Part shown: in pieces, positions 27,048 through 37,488 of the stretch
How positions within the stretch are numbered: position 1 is the first letter of the stretch
How the letters are laid out: each line of letters opens with the position of its first letter
Assembly: GCF_002939185.1 (NCBI RefSeq)
Contig: NZ_POVL01000042.1
Span: 1 to 46,688 of the forward strand
Direction: 5' to 3'
DNA length: 46,688 nt
From: Enterobacter sichuanensis
GTDB taxonomy: Bacteria > Pseudomonadota > Gammaproteobacteria > Enterobacterales > Enterobacteriaceae
Notes under the pieces: generated by a model
The model's database searches: none
The model's input: the letters and a program-made list of their open reading frames with translations, nothing else
Told to the model about the DNA's origin: nothing
Translations under genes and position numbers: made by a program

Positions 27048-27065
27048 AGCGTACACGTGTTAGCT
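27048..27065. promoter_or_regulatory. Probable FabR repressor site of fabA
   Basis: AGCGTACACGTGTTAGCT is the near-palindrome AGCGTACAnnTGTTnGCT bound by FabR, which represses unsaturated fatty acid genes. It lies about 40 bases before fabA, next to the FadR site. Confidence 0.75.
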
Positions 27066-27103
27066 ATCCTGCGTCCTTCACTAAAATAAGGCTTACTGAG
27101 AAC

Positions 27104-27622
27104 ATGGTAGATAAACGCGAATCCTATACAAAAGAAGATCTTCTTGCCTCTGGTCGCGGTGAACTGTTTGGCGCAAAAGGCCCGCAGTTACCGGCCCCGA
27201 ACATGCTGATGATGGACCGTGTCGTGAAAATGACCGAAACCGGCGGCAACTTCGATAAGGGTTACGTAGAAGCAGAACTCGATATCAACCCGGACCTGTG
27301 GTTCTTCGGTTGCCACTTTATTGGCGATCCGGTAATGCCTGGCTGTCTGGGCCTGGATGCCATGTGGCAGCTGGTTGGCTTCTATCTGGGCTGGCTGGGC
27401 GGCGAAGGTAAAGGCCGCGCGCTGGGCGTGGGCGAAGTGAAATTCACGGGTCAGGTACTGCCTACCGCGAAGAAAGTGACCTATCGTATTCACTTCAAGC
27501 GCATCGTGAACCGCCGCCTGATTATGGGCTTGGCAGATGGCGAAGTGCTGGTAGACGGTCGTCTGATCTACAGCGCGAGCGACCTGAAAGTGGGTCTGTT
27601 CCAGGACACCTCCGCGTTCTGA
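27104..27622 (+). CDS. fabA: FabA, 3-hydroxydecanoyl-ACP dehydratase/isomerase
   Basis: A 172-residue enzyme that introduces the cis double bond in unsaturated fatty acid synthesis. The active site is visible in [20 protein letters not shown], with the catalytic His in GCHF (His71) and the Asp in GLDAMWQ (Asp85). It has E. coli length and near-identical sequence. Expression is expected to be controlled by FadR and FabR through the upstream sites. A strong hairpin terminator follows. Confidence 0.98.
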   Translation: MVDKRESYTKEDLLASGRGELFGAKGPQLPAPNMLMMDRVVKMTETGGNFDKGYVEAELDINPDLWFFGCHFIGDPVMPGCLGLDAMWQLVGFYLGWLGGEGKGRALGVGEVKFTGQVLPTAKKVTYRIHFKRIVNRRLIMGLADGEVLVDGRLIYSASDLKVGLFQDTSAF

Positions 27623-27654
27623 TAGTGCGTTTCGCAACGCCAGACCAGAAAGGC

Positions 27655-27679
27655 GAAACCTCCGCATTGCGGAGGTTTC
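27655..27679 (+). terminator. fabA terminator
   Basis: GAAACCTCCGC (27655-27665), loop ATT, GCGGAGGTTTC (27669-27679), then TTTTTTT. Confidence 0.94.
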
Positions 27680-27698
27680 TTTTTTTAAAGAGACGTTA

Positions 27699-27866
27699 TC
27701 AGGCTATGAGTGCCCTGTCGCCGATGGCTTCTCGCCAGCCTCCAAGCCATTGTGACCTTTGATTTATCGTCTGATAAGGACACATTTCTTTAGAACGTCC
27801 AGCGATGCCGGCCTGATAACCACGTTGATGAGCCCGTTCCAGGCGATCTCGTTTCTGTCTCTTCAT
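27699..27866 (-). CDS. rmf: Ribosome modulation factor
   Basis: A 55-residue basic protein on the minus strand that is below the usual gene-calling size. It begins MKRQKRDRLERAHQRGYQAG and contains CPYQTINQRSQWLGGWREA, the RMF sequence in E. coli apart from the last few residues. RMF dimerises 70S ribosomes into 100S particles in stationary phase. ATG 27866 is preceded by GAGG. In E. coli it also sits beside fabA. Expression normally responds to ppGpp and slow growth. Confidence 0.95.
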   Translation of the reverse strand: MKRQKRDRLERAHQRGYQAGIAGRSKEMCPYQTINQRSQWLGGWREAIGDRALIA

Positions 27867-28070
27867 GCCTCGTTTCCCTCATTCTTTTGTCTGGTGGAAA
27901 GAAAACAGTGTCTGCACTCTATGTACAGGCACAGATAACGAATACCCCGAATTAGTCGCAGCGTCAATGTTCAAAATTCATACGGGTGTCATATTTGTGA
28001 GCTAGCCAGAAGATCATTTGTACAAAAAATGTGATGCGGCACAAGTAACAAACTGAAGTGAAAACGAAAA

Positions 28071-28105
28071 AAAACCGCAATCAGCGACGGGCCGGTTGCG
28101 GTTTT
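28071..28105 (-). terminator. Terminator of the pqiABC operon
   Basis: AAAACCGCAA (28071-28080) pairs with TTGCGGTTTT (28096-28105); on the minus strand it runs into eight T residues. It lies 17 bases past the pqiC stop. Confidence 0.88.
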
Positions 28106-28121
28106 TGATGATGAATTTTAC

Positions 28122-28688
28122 TTATGGCAGTCGAGAAATTTCCCTGGCGATACTGGCCGACTCCTGTGCCCAACCCTGAGCCAGGACTTTCACCATTTCG
28201 TCATAACCATCTTTCTGCTGTTTCAACTCCAGATGGAAAGGACGCTTGATCAGTTGCCCCTGATGATTCAGCAACCACTCCCCGCTGATCACCACCGCAC
28301 CGTCATAACGGCCATGGAAGCCCGTTACTGTAACATTCAGCGTATCCTGATCGTTACCCAGCGGCTGCGATGCGACAACCCAACCCGGAAGCTGGCTGCC
28401 CAGATTGGCCACCAGCGTGTTGCGCAGCTGCTGATCCAACGGGCTGGCCCAGAGATTGTTCGTCGCAATCACGTATTTAACGTCGCTGGTCTGATAAACC
28501 ACGCCGTTTCCGGCGAGGTAATCCGGCACGTTAACCTGCTCAACCCACAGCTGGCGGCTTCCCAGACTTGCCGTGCTTTGCCCGCCACTCTGGGTCGCCA
28601 CAGGAAGCTGATAGTAGCTTTTGTTATCTACGCCTGAACTGCATGCCGTTAACAGCAGAGCACTCACCATCACTAGCCACTTATTCAT
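28122..28688 (-). CDS. pqiC: PqiC lipoprotein (YmbA)
   Basis: A 188-residue outer-membrane lipoprotein. Signal sequence MNKWLVMVSALLLTAC ends in a lipobox with Cys16; the residues after it (SSG) allow export to the outer membrane. The rest is a DUF330/ABC-type auxiliary domain. In E. coli PqiC is an octameric ring that docks the PqiB tube to the outer membrane for lipid transport. Its start overlaps the pqiB stop by four bases (ATGA). It is the last gene of the operon. Confidence 0.94.
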   Translation of the reverse strand: MNKWLVMVSALLLTACSSGVDNKSYYQLPVATQSGGQSTASLGSRQLWVEQVNVPDYLAGNGVVYQTSDVKYVIATNNLWASPLDQQLRNTLVANLGSQLPGWVVASQPLGNDQDTLNVTVTGFHGRYDGAVVISGEWLLNHQGQLIKRPFHLELKQQKDGYDEMVKVLAQGWAQESASIAREISRLP

Positions 28689-30325
28689 TCTTTTGCCCTC
28701 TTCGGCTCAGGATCCTTTTTATCTTTCGCTTCGAATACCAGCGCGTTGCTCTTCTCGTTGAGCGTTTTCAGAACGGGCTGCAGTTCACGCAAGACCTGAT
28801 CAAGACGTTGCATATCCGCCACCATCTTGTTATAGGCCGCTGAGCCAGGCTGGAAGCCCTGCATACTGCGGTTCAGCTCACGCAGCGTTTTCTGCATGTC
28901 CTGCGGCAGCTGCTGCATACTCTGGCTGGCGGTGATCTTGTTGATATTATCCAGCGTGGTCTGCAGACGTTGCATTGTCTCCTGGCTCTGGTGTAACGAA
29001 CCGGTCGCCGCTTCAATCATCGGATTCAGTGGCAGATTGTTAATCTTATCCAGGGTTTCCATCAGACGCTGCTGGATCTGAGCCAGACCGCTGCTCACCG
29101 TTGGGATAATTTTGTAGCCACCGAATTCACGGATACCGGTAATCGGCGGCGCTTTCGGATAGAAGTCCATATCCACATACAGCGCACCGGTCACCAGATT
29201 GCCGGTTTTCAGCGATCCACGCAGACCGCGTTCCATCAGCTGGGTGATATGGGCAACAATATCCCGATTTTCGCCAATCTGGTTAAGCAGACGCTCCGGT
29301 TCAATGCGGATCAGCACCGGGATGCGGTAATCATCATCCAGTACCTGCTGAAGGCCCGGGACGAAGAACGGAACTTGCCCCACCGTACCGAGACGAATGC
29401 CGCGGAACTCAACAGGCGCCCCCGGCTGCAGGCCGCGAACGGAATCTTTAAAGAACATCAGGAAGTCAACGTGATCGGTATAGAGCGCATCCTGAATACT
29501 TTTTTGATCATCAAAGAGTCGGAAGGCGGTGTTCTCTGTAACCGGCTGCCCCAGATCGAGGCCTTCCGGGACGTCAAAGCTTACGCCTCCGCCAAACAGC
29601 GTGGTCAGCGAGCCCATTTCAACGCGCATGCCTGCCGACGTCAGATCCACTGCGATCCCGCTGTCTTTCCAGAAACGGACATTGCTGGTGACCAGTCGAT
29701 CGTTTGGCGCATTAATGAAGAGCTGATAGCTGATCGCTCTTTTCTGCGGATCAAAGGTGCTTTTCTCAACCGACCCGACGCGATAACCACGGAACAGTAC
29801 CGGGTCGCCCGCCGTGAGCTGGCCTGCTTTCTTGCTGTCGAGGATCACGCGGATACCCTTGGCATCAGGCGGCGCAAGCGGTGGCGAATCCAGAAGCTGG
29901 TATTTGGCTGGCTGGTTACCCTTAGCGCCGGGCTGAAGCTCAATATAGGCCCCCGACAGCAGCGTCCCTAAACCGCTGATCCCTTCACGCCCCACCTGCG
30001 GTTTAACGACCCAGAACACGGAATCGCCATGCAGCAGTTTTTCCATGCCGGCATTAAGGCGCGCCTTAATCTCCACATGGGTCAAATCGTCGGTCAGGGT
30101 TGCGCTTTCAACCACCCCCACATCCACGCTACGGCTTTTGATGGTCGTTTTACCGCCCTCAATCCCCTCGGCATTGGTGGTTATCAGCGTCACTTCCGGT
30201 CCCTGATGACTGTAATGATAAAACAGGATCCAAGCACCGATCAGCGCCGTCACGATGGGAAAAATCCACACCGGTGACCAGTTTTTGACCTTCTGCACTT
30301 TCGCCTCTCCACTCTTATTTTCCAT
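28685..30325 (-). CDS. pqiB: PqiB, MCE-domain lipid transport protein
   Basis: A 546-residue protein with one N-terminal transmembrane helix (WIFPIVTALIGAWILFYHY) followed by three MCE domains (the first at EVTLITTNAEGIEGGKTTIK) and a long C-terminal helical needle rich in Gln and Leu. PqiB forms a syringe-like tube across the periplasm. ATG 30325 gives the family N terminus and lies four bases after the pqiA stop; the frame opens 12 codons upstream inside pqiA, which is less likely. Confidence 0.95.
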   Translation of the reverse strand: MENKSGEAKVQKVKNWSPVWIFPIVTALIGAWILFYHYSHQGPEVTLITTNAEGIEGGKTTIKSRSVDVGVVESATLTDDLTHVEIKARLNAGMEKLLHGDSVFWVVKPQVGREGISGLGTLLSGAYIELQPGAKGNQPAKYQLLDSPPLAPPDAKGIRVILDSKKAGQLTAGDPVLFRGYRVGSVEKSTFDPQKRAISYQLFINAPNDRLVTSNVRFWKDSGIAVDLTSAGMRVEMGSLTTLFGGGVSFDVPEGLDLGQPVTENTAFRLFDDQKSIQDALYTDHVDFLMFFKDSVRGLQPGAPVEFRGIRLGTVGQVPFFVPGLQQVLDDDYRIPVLIRIEPERLLNQIGENRDIVAHITQLMERGLRGSLKTGNLVTGALYVDMDFYPKAPPITGIREFGGYKIIPTVSSGLAQIQQRLMETLDKINNLPLNPMIEAATGSLHQSQETMQRLQTTLDNINKITASQSMQQLPQDMQKTLRELNRSMQGFQPGSAAYNKMVADMQRLDQVLRELQPVLKTLNEKSNALVFEAKDKKDPEPKRAKE

Positions 30326-30329
30326 GCTC

Positions 30330-31583
30330 TTACTCTTCCTCATGGCTTGATTCAGGCTCACGATCCCACGATAAACGAGGGTCGAAGGTCATGGCCGCAA
30401 ACATGGTCATAATCACAACCAGCGCAAACATTAAAGCCCCCATCGCGGGATAAATACTCATCAGACCGCCCATCCGCACCAGCGCAGAGAGTACGGCAAT
30501 CACAAACACGTCAATCATTGACCAGCGTCCGACAAACTCGACCACTTCATAAATCAGATGCATGCGTTCACTGTCGCGTTTTCCGTGGCCTTTCGCATCC
30601 CAGCAGAGCCAGGCGATGGCGATCATTTTTAACGTTGGCACCATAATACTGGCGATAAAGATAACGCCGGCGACCGGGTAGGAACCCTCCCCCCACAGCA
30701 GTATGACCCCGGCGAGGATCGTTGAGGGCATTTTATCCCCGAGCAAATCAGTGATCATGATCGGCAGAATATTGGCCGGCAGATAGAGCATGATGGAGGT
30801 CACCAGCAGCGCCATCGTCCACTGCAGACTATTTTTACGGCGTACATGACCTTTCGTTTCACAGCGCGGACAAACGTCAAGATCGGCGGGCAGCACAGCG
30901 GTACAGCACGGGCACGAACGCAGCCCCTGCCGAATACCCGGTACGCCAACTTTCACCGTCTGCGCAAGCGTCGGTGCCGGCGCGATATCGTCCCACACCC
31001 AGCGCCTGTCGACGCACTGGAAGGCGCGCAGCTGCAGGACGCAGTACAGACACCAGGGAATAAAGCTGCTGCCGATCCCCACGTCACCGTACGCCATCAG
31101 CTTCACGAAACTGACCAGAATGCCCGCCAGGAAGATCTCGGCCATCCCCCAGCTTTTGAGCTGAAAAAGGATACGCGCGAGTTTGATTTTTAGTGATGGC
31201 GGCATCCTGACGCGGTTTACCAGCATCAGGATAACGACCAGACAAAAAGCCGGGACTATCTGAACGAAGAGCAGAAAAAAGGTACCGAGGCTGGCGTAAT
31301 CTTCTGAGAACATCACGCCCGGAATTTCAAGCAAATCCACCTGGCTGGTCATCCCCCCCACCTTCATATAGATGAACGGGAAGAGATTGGAGAGCAGCAG
31401 CATGAACAGTGCCGCCAGTGCGTAAGCGGTGGGACGCTGCCGCGGCGCGTCCCACTCGGTTGTCAACGTCGTACCGCAACGTGGACACAGGGCTTTATGT
31501 CCGTGACCAAGCTCTGGCAACGCCACGAGCATATCGCATTGCGAGCATAATATATGCCTGTCGGCATGGTGCTGGTCACACAT
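30330..31583 (-). CDS. pqiA: PqiA inner membrane protein
   Basis: A 417-residue protein with two paraquat-inducible-A domains, each with four transmembrane helices preceded by rubredoxin-like cysteine motifs (CSQCDMLVALP with CPRCG, and CPCCTAVLP with CPRC). It is thought to feed lipid to or take it from the PqiB tube in the inner membrane. In E. coli the operon responds to SoxRS and paraquat; no SoxS box was searched for in detail. It follows uup after 13 bases. Confidence 0.95.
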   Translation of the reverse strand: MCDQHHADRHILCSQCDMLVALPELGHGHKALCPRCGTTLTTEWDAPRQRPTAYALAALFMLLLSNLFPFIYMKVGGMTSQVDLLEIPGVMFSEDYASLGTFFLLFVQIVPAFCLVVILMLVNRVRMPPSLKIKLARILFQLKSWGMAEIFLAGILVSFVKLMAYGDVGIGSSFIPWCLYCVLQLRAFQCVDRRWVWDDIAPAPTLAQTVKVGVPGIRQGLRSCPCCTAVLPADLDVCPRCETKGHVRRKNSLQWTMALLVTSIMLYLPANILPIMITDLLGDKMPSTILAGVILLWGEGSYPVAGVIFIASIMVPTLKMIAIAWLCWDAKGHGKRDSERMHLIYEVVEFVGRWSMIDVFVIAVLSALVRMGGLMSIYPAMGALMFALVVIMTMFAAMTFDPRLSWDREPESSHEEE

Positions 31584-31596
31584 ATGTTATCCCTGT

Positions 31597-33504
31597 TTAT
31601 GCGCCGTTTTTAAGAGACTCAAGGTACTCCCAGCGCTCAAAGGCGTCTTCCAGGGCTTTTTCAGCCGCGGAGAGTTCAGCCAATACTTTCTGAGTATAGT
31701 CATGCGATTGGGTAAAGAATGACGCATCAGCAACCTGTTTTTGCAGATCCTCAAGCGCGGCCTCCAGTTCTTCAAGACGCTGCGGTAGCCCCTCCAGTTC
31801 GCGCTGCAGGTTATAGCTTAGTTTAGCCGAGGTTTTCTTGACAGTTTCTGCTTTTGTTACAACAGGTTCAGAACTTATTTTGGACTTTGCCTGTTTCTGC
31901 GCCAGAGACTGCGACTGCTGCCCTTTTGCATCGTGATAGCCGCCGACATATTGTCCAATTCGACCTTCACCTTCGAAAATCCAGCACTCGGTCACAGTGT
32001 TATCAACAAACTGACGATCGTGGCTGACGAGCATCACGGTTCCCTGATAGCCATCAATCAGTTCTTCCAGCAGTTCCAGCGTTTCGACATCCAGATCGTT
32101 GGTCGGTTCATCGAGGATCAGCAGGTTGCTTGGCTTCAGGAACAGACGTGCCAGCAGAAGACGATTTCGCTCACCGCCTGACAGGGCACGTACCGGCGTC
32201 ATCGCACGTTTCGGATGGAACAGGAAGTCCTGCAGGTAGCCCAGCACATGGCGCGGCTTGCCGTTCACCATCACCTCCTGCTTACCTTCGGCGAGGTTAT
32301 CCATCACCGTTCTGTCCGGATCCAGTTCCGCGCGGTGCTGATCGAAGTAGGCCACTTCGAGTTTCGTACCGCAGTGAATGCGCCCGCTGTCGGCCTGAAG
32401 CTGTCCGAGCATCAGTTTCAACAGCGTGGTTTTACCGCAGCCGTTCGGGCCAATCAGGGCGATTTTGTCGCCGCGCTGGACCTGAGCCGAGAACTCTTTC
32501 ACCAGGACTTTACCGTCCACCTGATAGTTCACGTTTTCCATTTCGAAGACAATCTTGCCGGAACGGGAGGCCTCTTCCACCTGCATTTTGGCGCTGCCCA
32601 TCACTTCACGGCGTTCGCTACGTTCACGGCGCATGGCCTTCAGGGCACGCACGCGGCCTTCGTTACGGGTACGGCGGGCTTTGATCCCCTGGCGGATCCA
32701 CACCTCTTCCTGCGCCAGCTTGCGGTCAAACTCGGCATTCTGCAGCTCTTCCACGCGCAGGTTTTCTTCTTTCTCCAGCAGATAGGTATCGTAATCGCCT
32801 GGATAGGTCACCAGCTTACCGCGGTCGAGATCGACAATACGCGTCGCCATATTGCGAATAAACGAACGGTCGTGAGATATAAAGATGATGGTGCCGCTGA
32901 AGGTTTTCAGGAACCCTTCCAGCCAGTCAATCGCTTCGATATCCAGGTGGTTCGTCGGTTCGTCCAGCAGCAGCACCTTCGGCCCGCTGACCAGCGCACG
33001 TCCCAGGGCCGCTTTACGCAGCCAGCCGCCGGAGAGCGCGGACAGTTCCATATCCGCTTCGAGACCAAGCTGCGCCAGCACCTCATTAATGCGGTTTTCA
33101 AGCTGCCACAGACCGTGATGATCGAGCATCTCCTGCACTTTCGCCAGCTCGTTGAGATTCTTGTCGCTCGGGTCGGTCATCACCAGATGCGAAATCTCAT
33201 GATAGCGCTTCAGGTATTCAGCCTGCTCAGAGATGCCTTCCGCCACGAAATCGTACACGCTACCGGTCACGTGGCGCGGTGGATCCTGCTGCAGGCGGGA
33301 GACAATCAGATCCTGTTCGTAAACAATCCGCCCGTCATCCAGGCCCTGTTCACGGTTGAGGATTTTCATCAGGGTGGATTTACCCGCGCCATTACGGCCC
33401 ACCAGACAGACGCGCTCGTTATCTTCGATGTGCAGTTCGGCATTATCGAGAAGCGGTGCGTCGCTGAAGGAGAGCCACGCGCCGTGCATACTAATTAAAG
33501 ACAT
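31597..33504 (-). CDS. uup: Uup, ABC-F family ATPase
   Basis: A 635-residue soluble protein with two ATP-binding cassettes and no membrane segments. Walker A GRNGAGKST and GPNGCGKTT, signature motifs LSGGWLRKA and LSGGERNRL, Walker B LLLDEPTNHLD and LILDEPTNDLD. The basic linker after the first cassette and the C-terminal coiled-coil domain (residues about 555-635) are typical. Uup has been linked to ribosome function and to suppressing transposon excision. It probably belongs to one transcription unit with rlmL (12 bases upstream) and pqiABC. Confidence 0.96.
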   Translation of the reverse strand: MSLISMHGAWLSFSDAPLLDNAELHIEDNERVCLVGRNGAGKSTLMKILNREQGLDDGRIVYEQDLIVSRLQQDPPRHVTGSVYDFVAEGISEQAEYLKRYHEISHLVMTDPSDKNLNELAKVQEMLDHHGLWQLENRINEVLAQLGLEADMELSALSGGWLRKAALGRALVSGPKVLLLDEPTNHLDIEAIDWLEGFLKTFSGTIIFISHDRSFIRNMATRIVDLDRGKLVTYPGDYDTYLLEKEENLRVEELQNAEFDRKLAQEEVWIRQGIKARRTRNEGRVRALKAMRRERSERREVMGSAKMQVEEASRSGKIVFEMENVNYQVDGKVLVKEFSAQVQRGDKIALIGPNGCGKTTLLKLMLGQLQADSGRIHCGTKLEVAYFDQHRAELDPDRTVMDNLAEGKQEVMVNGKPRHVLGYLQDFLFHPKRAMTPVRALSGGERNRLLLARLFLKPSNLLILDEPTNDLDVETLELLEELIDGYQGTVMLVSHDRQFVDNTVTECWIFEGEGRIGQYVGGYHDAKGQQSQSLAQKQAKSKISSEPVVTKAETVKKTSAKLSYNLQRELEGLPQRLEELEAALEDLQKQVADASFFTQSHDYTQKVLAELSAAEKALEDAFERWEYLESLKNGA

Positions 33505-33516
33505 TTATTTTTCCTT

Positions 33517-35625
33517 TCAGACCGCGGTAATCAACCAGCAGTTATGGATTTGACGGTTACGGGCAAAGTCCTGAGACAGCGTTTTTTGGCTGATTTCTTG
33601 TGCTTTCAGTCCCAGGGCTGCTAAGCCGTCATGATCCATACGGAAGCCGCGTTTGTTGTTCGAGAACATAATCGTGCCGCCTTTACGCAGCAGGCGTTTC
33701 AGGTCGGTCATCAGGCGCAGGTGATCGCGTTGTACATCAAAGCTATCTTCCATACGCTTGGAGTTGGAGAAGGTCGGCGGATCGATAAAGATCAGGTCGA
33801 ACTGCTCATCGGTATCACGCAGCCAGCCCAGCACGTCAGCCTGCATCAGACGATGCTGACGTCCGGTTAAGCCGTTCAGGCGCAGGTTGCGCTCTGCCCA
33901 CTCCAGATAGGTGCGGGACATATCGACCGTAGTGGTGCTGCGCGCGCCGCCCAGCCCCGCATGCACGCTGGCGCTGCCGGTATAGGAGAACAGGTTGAGG
34001 AAATCTTTACCCTTGCTCATCTGGCCCAGCATACGGCGGGCGATACGGTGGTCAAGGAACAGGCCGGTATCGAGGTAGTCGGTCAGGTTAACCCACAGGC
34101 GGGCGTTATATTCGCCCACTTCGATAAAGTCGCCCTTCTCGCCCATCTTCTGATACTGGTTTTTCCCTTTCTGGCGTTCACGGGTTTTGAGCACCAGTTT
34201 GTTTGGCGCAATCCCCAGCACGGCGATGGTGGCTGCAATGACGTCCAGCATGCGCTGACGCGCTTTTTGCGCATCAATGGTTTTTGGTGGCGCGTATTCC
34301 TGAATCACCACCCAGTCCGCGTAGCGGTCAACCGCCACGTTGTACTCCGGCAGATCGGCGTCATACAGGCGATAGCATTCAATGCCTTCCTGCTTCGCCC
34401 ATTTTTCAAATTTCTTCAGGTTCTTACGCAGACGGTTAGCGTAATCTTCCGCCACGCCCGACGGTTTGCTGTCCGCCGCCTTCTCTGCCAGATGGTAGTT
34501 TTTCTGCACGCAGTCCAGCGGGCCATTCTTCGCCTTAAACTGGCGATCGGCGCGCAGTTGCAGGCAGCTCAGCAATTCCGGTGAGGCGCTAAAGAGGGAG
34601 AGATTCCAGCCGCCAAAGTAATCTTTCATGTTGCGGCCGAGCAGGCTGTGCAGGGCAATCAGCGCCGGTTCGCTGTCGAGACGCTCACCGTATGGCGGGT
34701 TGCTGATAACCGTACCGTAAGGCCCTTTCGGCAGCGGGTTGGTCAGGTTGGCGACATCTTTCACCTCGAAGGTGATCAGCTCGCCGATACCGGCACGACG
34801 GGCGTTGCTGCGCGCACGTTCAATCACGCGCGGATCGCTGTCCGAACCGTAGAAGTGGGAGGTGTACTCCGCCAGGCCTTTACGTGCGCGGGCCTGAGCG
34901 TCCGCTTTCACCTCTTTCCAGATGGCTTCATCGTGCTGCGCCCAGCCTTTGAAGCCCCACTGGCCGCGGTGCAGTCCCGGCGCGCGGTCGGTGGCCAGCA
35001 TAGCCGCTTCAATCAGCAGCGTACCGGAGCCACACATCGGGTCGAGCAATGGCGTGCCTGGCTGCCAGCCGGAGCGCATCACGATGGCGGCGGCCAGGGT
35101 TTCTTTGATCGGTGCCATACCGGTGCGATCGCGGTAGCCACGCAGATGTAAGCCCGCCCCGCTCAGATCGAGAGAGATACTTGCTGTGTCGCCATTGAGC
35201 CAGACGTTAATGCGCAGATCCGGGTTTTCACGATCGACATTTGGTCGTTCCTTATTTTTACGCGTGAAACAGTCCACAATGGCGTCTTTGACGCGCAAGG
35301 CACCGTACTGGCTGTTGCGGATCTCGTCGTTCACGCCGTTGAAATGCACCGCGAAGGTGGCATCTGGAGTGAAGATCTCTGTCCAGTCGATCATCTGAAC
35401 GCCGGTATAGAGGTCAAGGTCACTGTAAACCTTACACTCCTTCATCGGCAGCATGATGCGCGATGCCAGACGGCTCCACATCAGGCTCTGGTAAATAAGC
35501 CGTGTGTCGCCCTCAAAATGGACACCACCCTGAACCACCTGGCACTCTTGCGCACCCAGGGCTTCCAGTTCAGTTTTTAACAGCTCTTCCAGCCCACGGG
35601 CCGTACTGGCAAACAGAGAATTCAT
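33517..35625 (-). CDS. rlmL: RlmKL, dual 23S rRNA methyltransferase
   Basis: A 702-residue fusion of two methyltransferases. The N-terminal half has a THUMP domain and RlmL (m2G2445) with [14 protein letters not shown] and the NPPY motif ([10 protein letters not shown]); the C-terminal half is RlmK (m7G2069) with [14 protein letters not shown] and [10 protein letters not shown]. The length equals the E. coli protein. It is the first gene of the leftward rlmL-uup-pqiABC run and is divergent from ycbX. Confidence 0.96.
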   Translation of the reverse strand: MNSLFASTARGLEELLKTELEALGAQECQVVQGGVHFEGDTRLIYQSLMWSRLASRIMLPMKECKVYSDLDLYTGVQMIDWTEIFTPDATFAVHFNGVNDEIRNSQYGALRVKDAIVDCFTRKNKERPNVDRENPDLRINVWLNGDTASISLDLSGAGLHLRGYRDRTGMAPIKETLAAAIVMRSGWQPGTPLLDPMCGSGTLLIEAAMLATDRAPGLHRGQWGFKGWAQHDEAIWKEVKADAQARARKGLAEYTSHFYGSDSDPRVIERARSNARRAGIGELITFEVKDVANLTNPLPKGPYGTVISNPPYGERLDSEPALIALHSLLGRNMKDYFGGWNLSLFSASPELLSCLQLRADRQFKAKNGPLDCVQKNYHLAEKAADSKPSGVAEDYANRLRKNLKKFEKWAKQEGIECYRLYDADLPEYNVAVDRYADWVVIQEYAPPKTIDAQKARQRMLDVIAATIAVLGIAPNKLVLKTRERQKGKNQYQKMGEKGDFIEVGEYNARLWVNLTDYLDTGLFLDHRIARRMLGQMSKGKDFLNLFSYTGSASVHAGLGGARSTTTVDMSRTYLEWAERNLRLNGLTGRQHRLMQADVLGWLRDTDEQFDLIFIDPPTFSNSKRMEDSFDVQRDHLRLMTDLKRLLRKGGTIMFSNNKRGFRMDHDGLAALGLKAQEISQKTLSQDFARNRQIHNCWLITAV

Positions 35626-35723
35626 ATCGTCACTTTTACTCTAAGAAAATTGTCGCGCATTATAGCTAATATGGCGTGTATGTCATAAAGTTGAAGGCTT
35701 ATTTTCATTCGAGGGACTGTGCA

Positions 35724-36611
35724 GTGGCGACCTTATCCAGGCTTTTTATTCATCCGGTGAAATCCATGCGCGGCATCGGCGTTTCTCACGCCCTGGCCGA
35801 CATGAGCGGATTTGCCTTCGATCGTATCTTCATGGTCACCGAGCCGGACGGGACGTTCATTACCGCACGCCAGTTCCCGCAGATGGTTCGCTTTACCCCT
35901 TCTCCGCTTCATGACGGTTTGCACCTGACCGCACCGGATGGTGAAAGTCGGGTGATCCGCTTTGCTGATTTTGCGCCTGTCGATGCGCCAACGGAAGTGT
36001 GGGGCAATCATTTTACCGCACGCATTGCCCCGGAAGAGATTAACCGCTGGCTAAGCGGCTTTTTCTCCCGCGACGTGCAGCTTCGCTGGGTTGGGCCGGA
36101 ACTGACGCGTCGCGTGAAGCGTCACGACGCAGTTCCGCTCTCCTTCGCCGATGGCTTCCCGTTCCTGCTGACCAATGAAGCCTCGCTGCGTGATTTACAA
36201 CGCCGCTGCAAAGCCAGCGTTCAGATGGAGCAGTTCCGTCCGAACCTGGTGGTGACGGGAGCAGACGCCTGGGAAGAAGACACCTGGAAAGTAATCCGCA
36301 TTGGCAGCGTTATTTTTGACGTGGTGAAGCCCTGCAGCCGCTGCATTTTCACGACGGTGAGTCCGGAGAAAGGCCAGAAGCACCCTTCCGGCGAGCCGCT
36401 GAAGACCCTGCAGTCCTTCCGTACCGCGCAGGATAACGGCGATGTCGATTTTGGCCAGAACCTTATCCCACGCTCCAGCGGCGCGATCCGTGTCGGTGAC
36501 GAGGTAGAAATTCTTGCCCGTGGACCCGCACGCGTTTACGGCGCAGGCCAGGAAGAGGAGGCTGTCGATATTGAGACGCCAGTCAGCTCGGCGGTGGATA
36601 TTCACTGGTAG
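35724..36611 (+). CDS. ycbX: YcbX, MOSC-domain part, truncated by an in-frame amber codon
   Basis: 295 residues with the MOSC N-terminal and MOSC domains ([63 protein letters not shown]). E. coli YcbX has 369 residues and ends in a [2Fe-2S] ferredoxin domain. Here the frame meets TAG at 36609-36611, after VDIHW where E. coli has a Gln codon, so a single C-to-T change explains it. The ferredoxin part continues intact behind the stop. YcbX is a molybdenum-cofactor enzyme that reduces N-hydroxylated base analogs; without its ferredoxin it should lack its electron source. Start is GTG 35724 with GAGGGA seven bases upstream; an ATG at 35676 adds 16 unrelated codons. Confidence 0.9.
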   Translation: MATLSRLFIHPVKSMRGIGVSHALADMSGFAFDRIFMVTEPDGTFITARQFPQMVRFTPSPLHDGLHLTAPDGESRVIRFADFAPVDAPTEVWGNHFTARIAPEEINRWLSGFFSRDVQLRWVGPELTRRVKRHDAVPLSFADGFPFLLTNEASLRDLQRRCKASVQMEQFRPNLVVTGADAWEEDTWKVIRIGSVIFDVVKPCSRCIFTTVSPEKGQKHPSGEPLKTLQSFRTAQDNGDVDFGQNLIPRSSGAIRVGDEVEILARGPARVYGAGQEEEAVDIETPVSSAVDIHW

Positions 36612-36833
36612 GGCAGCGTCATTCGGGGAAATAATCAGCAGGTTTTACTTGAGCAACTGGAACAAGCGGGGATCCGCATACCCTATTCCTGCCGCGCGGG
36701 GATCTGTGGCTGCTGTCGAATCAAACTGGTGGAGGGCGAGGTCAGTGCGCTGAAAAAATCAGCGATTGCCGAAGACGGGACCATTCTGTGCTGCAGCTGT
36801 ATCCCAAAAACGTCGGTACAGCTGGAAGCTTAA
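36612..36833 (+). pseudogene. Ferredoxin domain of YcbX, separated by the amber codon
   Basis: The same frame continues after TAG 36609-36611 for 73 codons and encodes the plant-type [2Fe-2S] domain: [20 protein letters not shown], then CRAGICGCC (the C-x4-C-x2-C cluster ligands) and the fourth ligand in TILCCSC. There is no ATG, GTG with a Shine-Dalgarno, or TTG that would allow separate translation of the complete domain. It would only be made by read-through. The lack of further damage suggests the stop is recent, or is a sequencing error. It ends overlapping the end of convergent zapC. Confidence 0.85.
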
Positions 36834-37372
36834 ACCGCCTGCTCAAGGCTGAACGAGTCCATACGCAACTGCGGTTTCAGCCTGTCGTTCATTACCTTTA
36901 TGGCATCCCCAAGCTGCATCGTCCGCCCGGCAATGGTCACGCCGGGCTGGGCCAGCAGACAGAGCGCGGCATTTTCGCCAGGCTCAACCACCAGCAAACT
37001 GACCTCTTCTGCCGTATCGCTCAGATTGACGCAGGCTGCGTCACCCGTTGCCGGGGTCCAGTTCATGTTGTGCGCAAGAAAGTGCCAGCTTTTCGGCATC
37101 TGTGGTTTCAGGAAACGGATCGCGACCAGCGCATTTAATACCAGTTCGGCACGCTGCTCTTTAGAGAGAACCAGATCGCGACATTTCTCCTCAAAGGAGA
37201 AATAAAGCGCAGCGTCATCCACGCAAAAGCCAGACGGGGAAAACGCATCCGGGGTTAACATTCGGCGGGCAAAACGAGAACGAAACAACATGCCATTGGC
37301 TAAATCGAGCATCATTCGATCATGCTCGTCGCAAAAATACCAGCGCCAGTTATCGTCAGGTTTAATTCGCAT
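36830..37372 (-). CDS. zapC: ZapC, FtsZ-ring stabiliser
   Basis: A 180-residue cytoplasmic protein matching E. coli ZapC ([20 protein letters not shown], the ending [17 protein letters not shown]). It bundles FtsZ filaments and stabilises the Z ring. GGGAGAG lies before ATG 37372. It is convergent with ycbX, sharing the last three to four bases, and lies downstream of pyrD in the same direction with about 165 bases between. Confidence 0.94.
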   Translation of the reverse strand: MRIKPDDNWRWYFCDEHDRMMLDLANGMLFRSRFARRMLTPDAFSPSGFCVDDAALYFSFEEKCRDLVLSKEQRAELVLNALVAIRFLKPQMPKSWHFLAHNMNWTPATGDAACVNLSDTAEEVSLLVVEPGENAALCLLAQPGVTIAGRTMQLGDAIKVMNDRLKPQLRMDSFSLEQAV

Positions 37373-37488
37373 GTTTCTCTCCCGTACCCAAACGTCCTGT
37401 ACTAAAAATGTCCTGATTGCCGCTTCGTTTATAACACCATTAATAAAAGACCATAATGTCTAAATAAGCAACAGTGACGGAATATAAA

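Noticed and set aside
32215..33498. 427-codon plus-strand open frame opposite uup
   Set aside because: Antisense to uup, whose two ABC cassettes are unmistakable; no domain in the opposite frame.
36514..36753. 79-codon plus-strand frame overlapping the ycbX stop
   Set aside because: It is in another frame from both the MOSC and ferredoxin parts and encodes neither, so it does not rescue the split gene.
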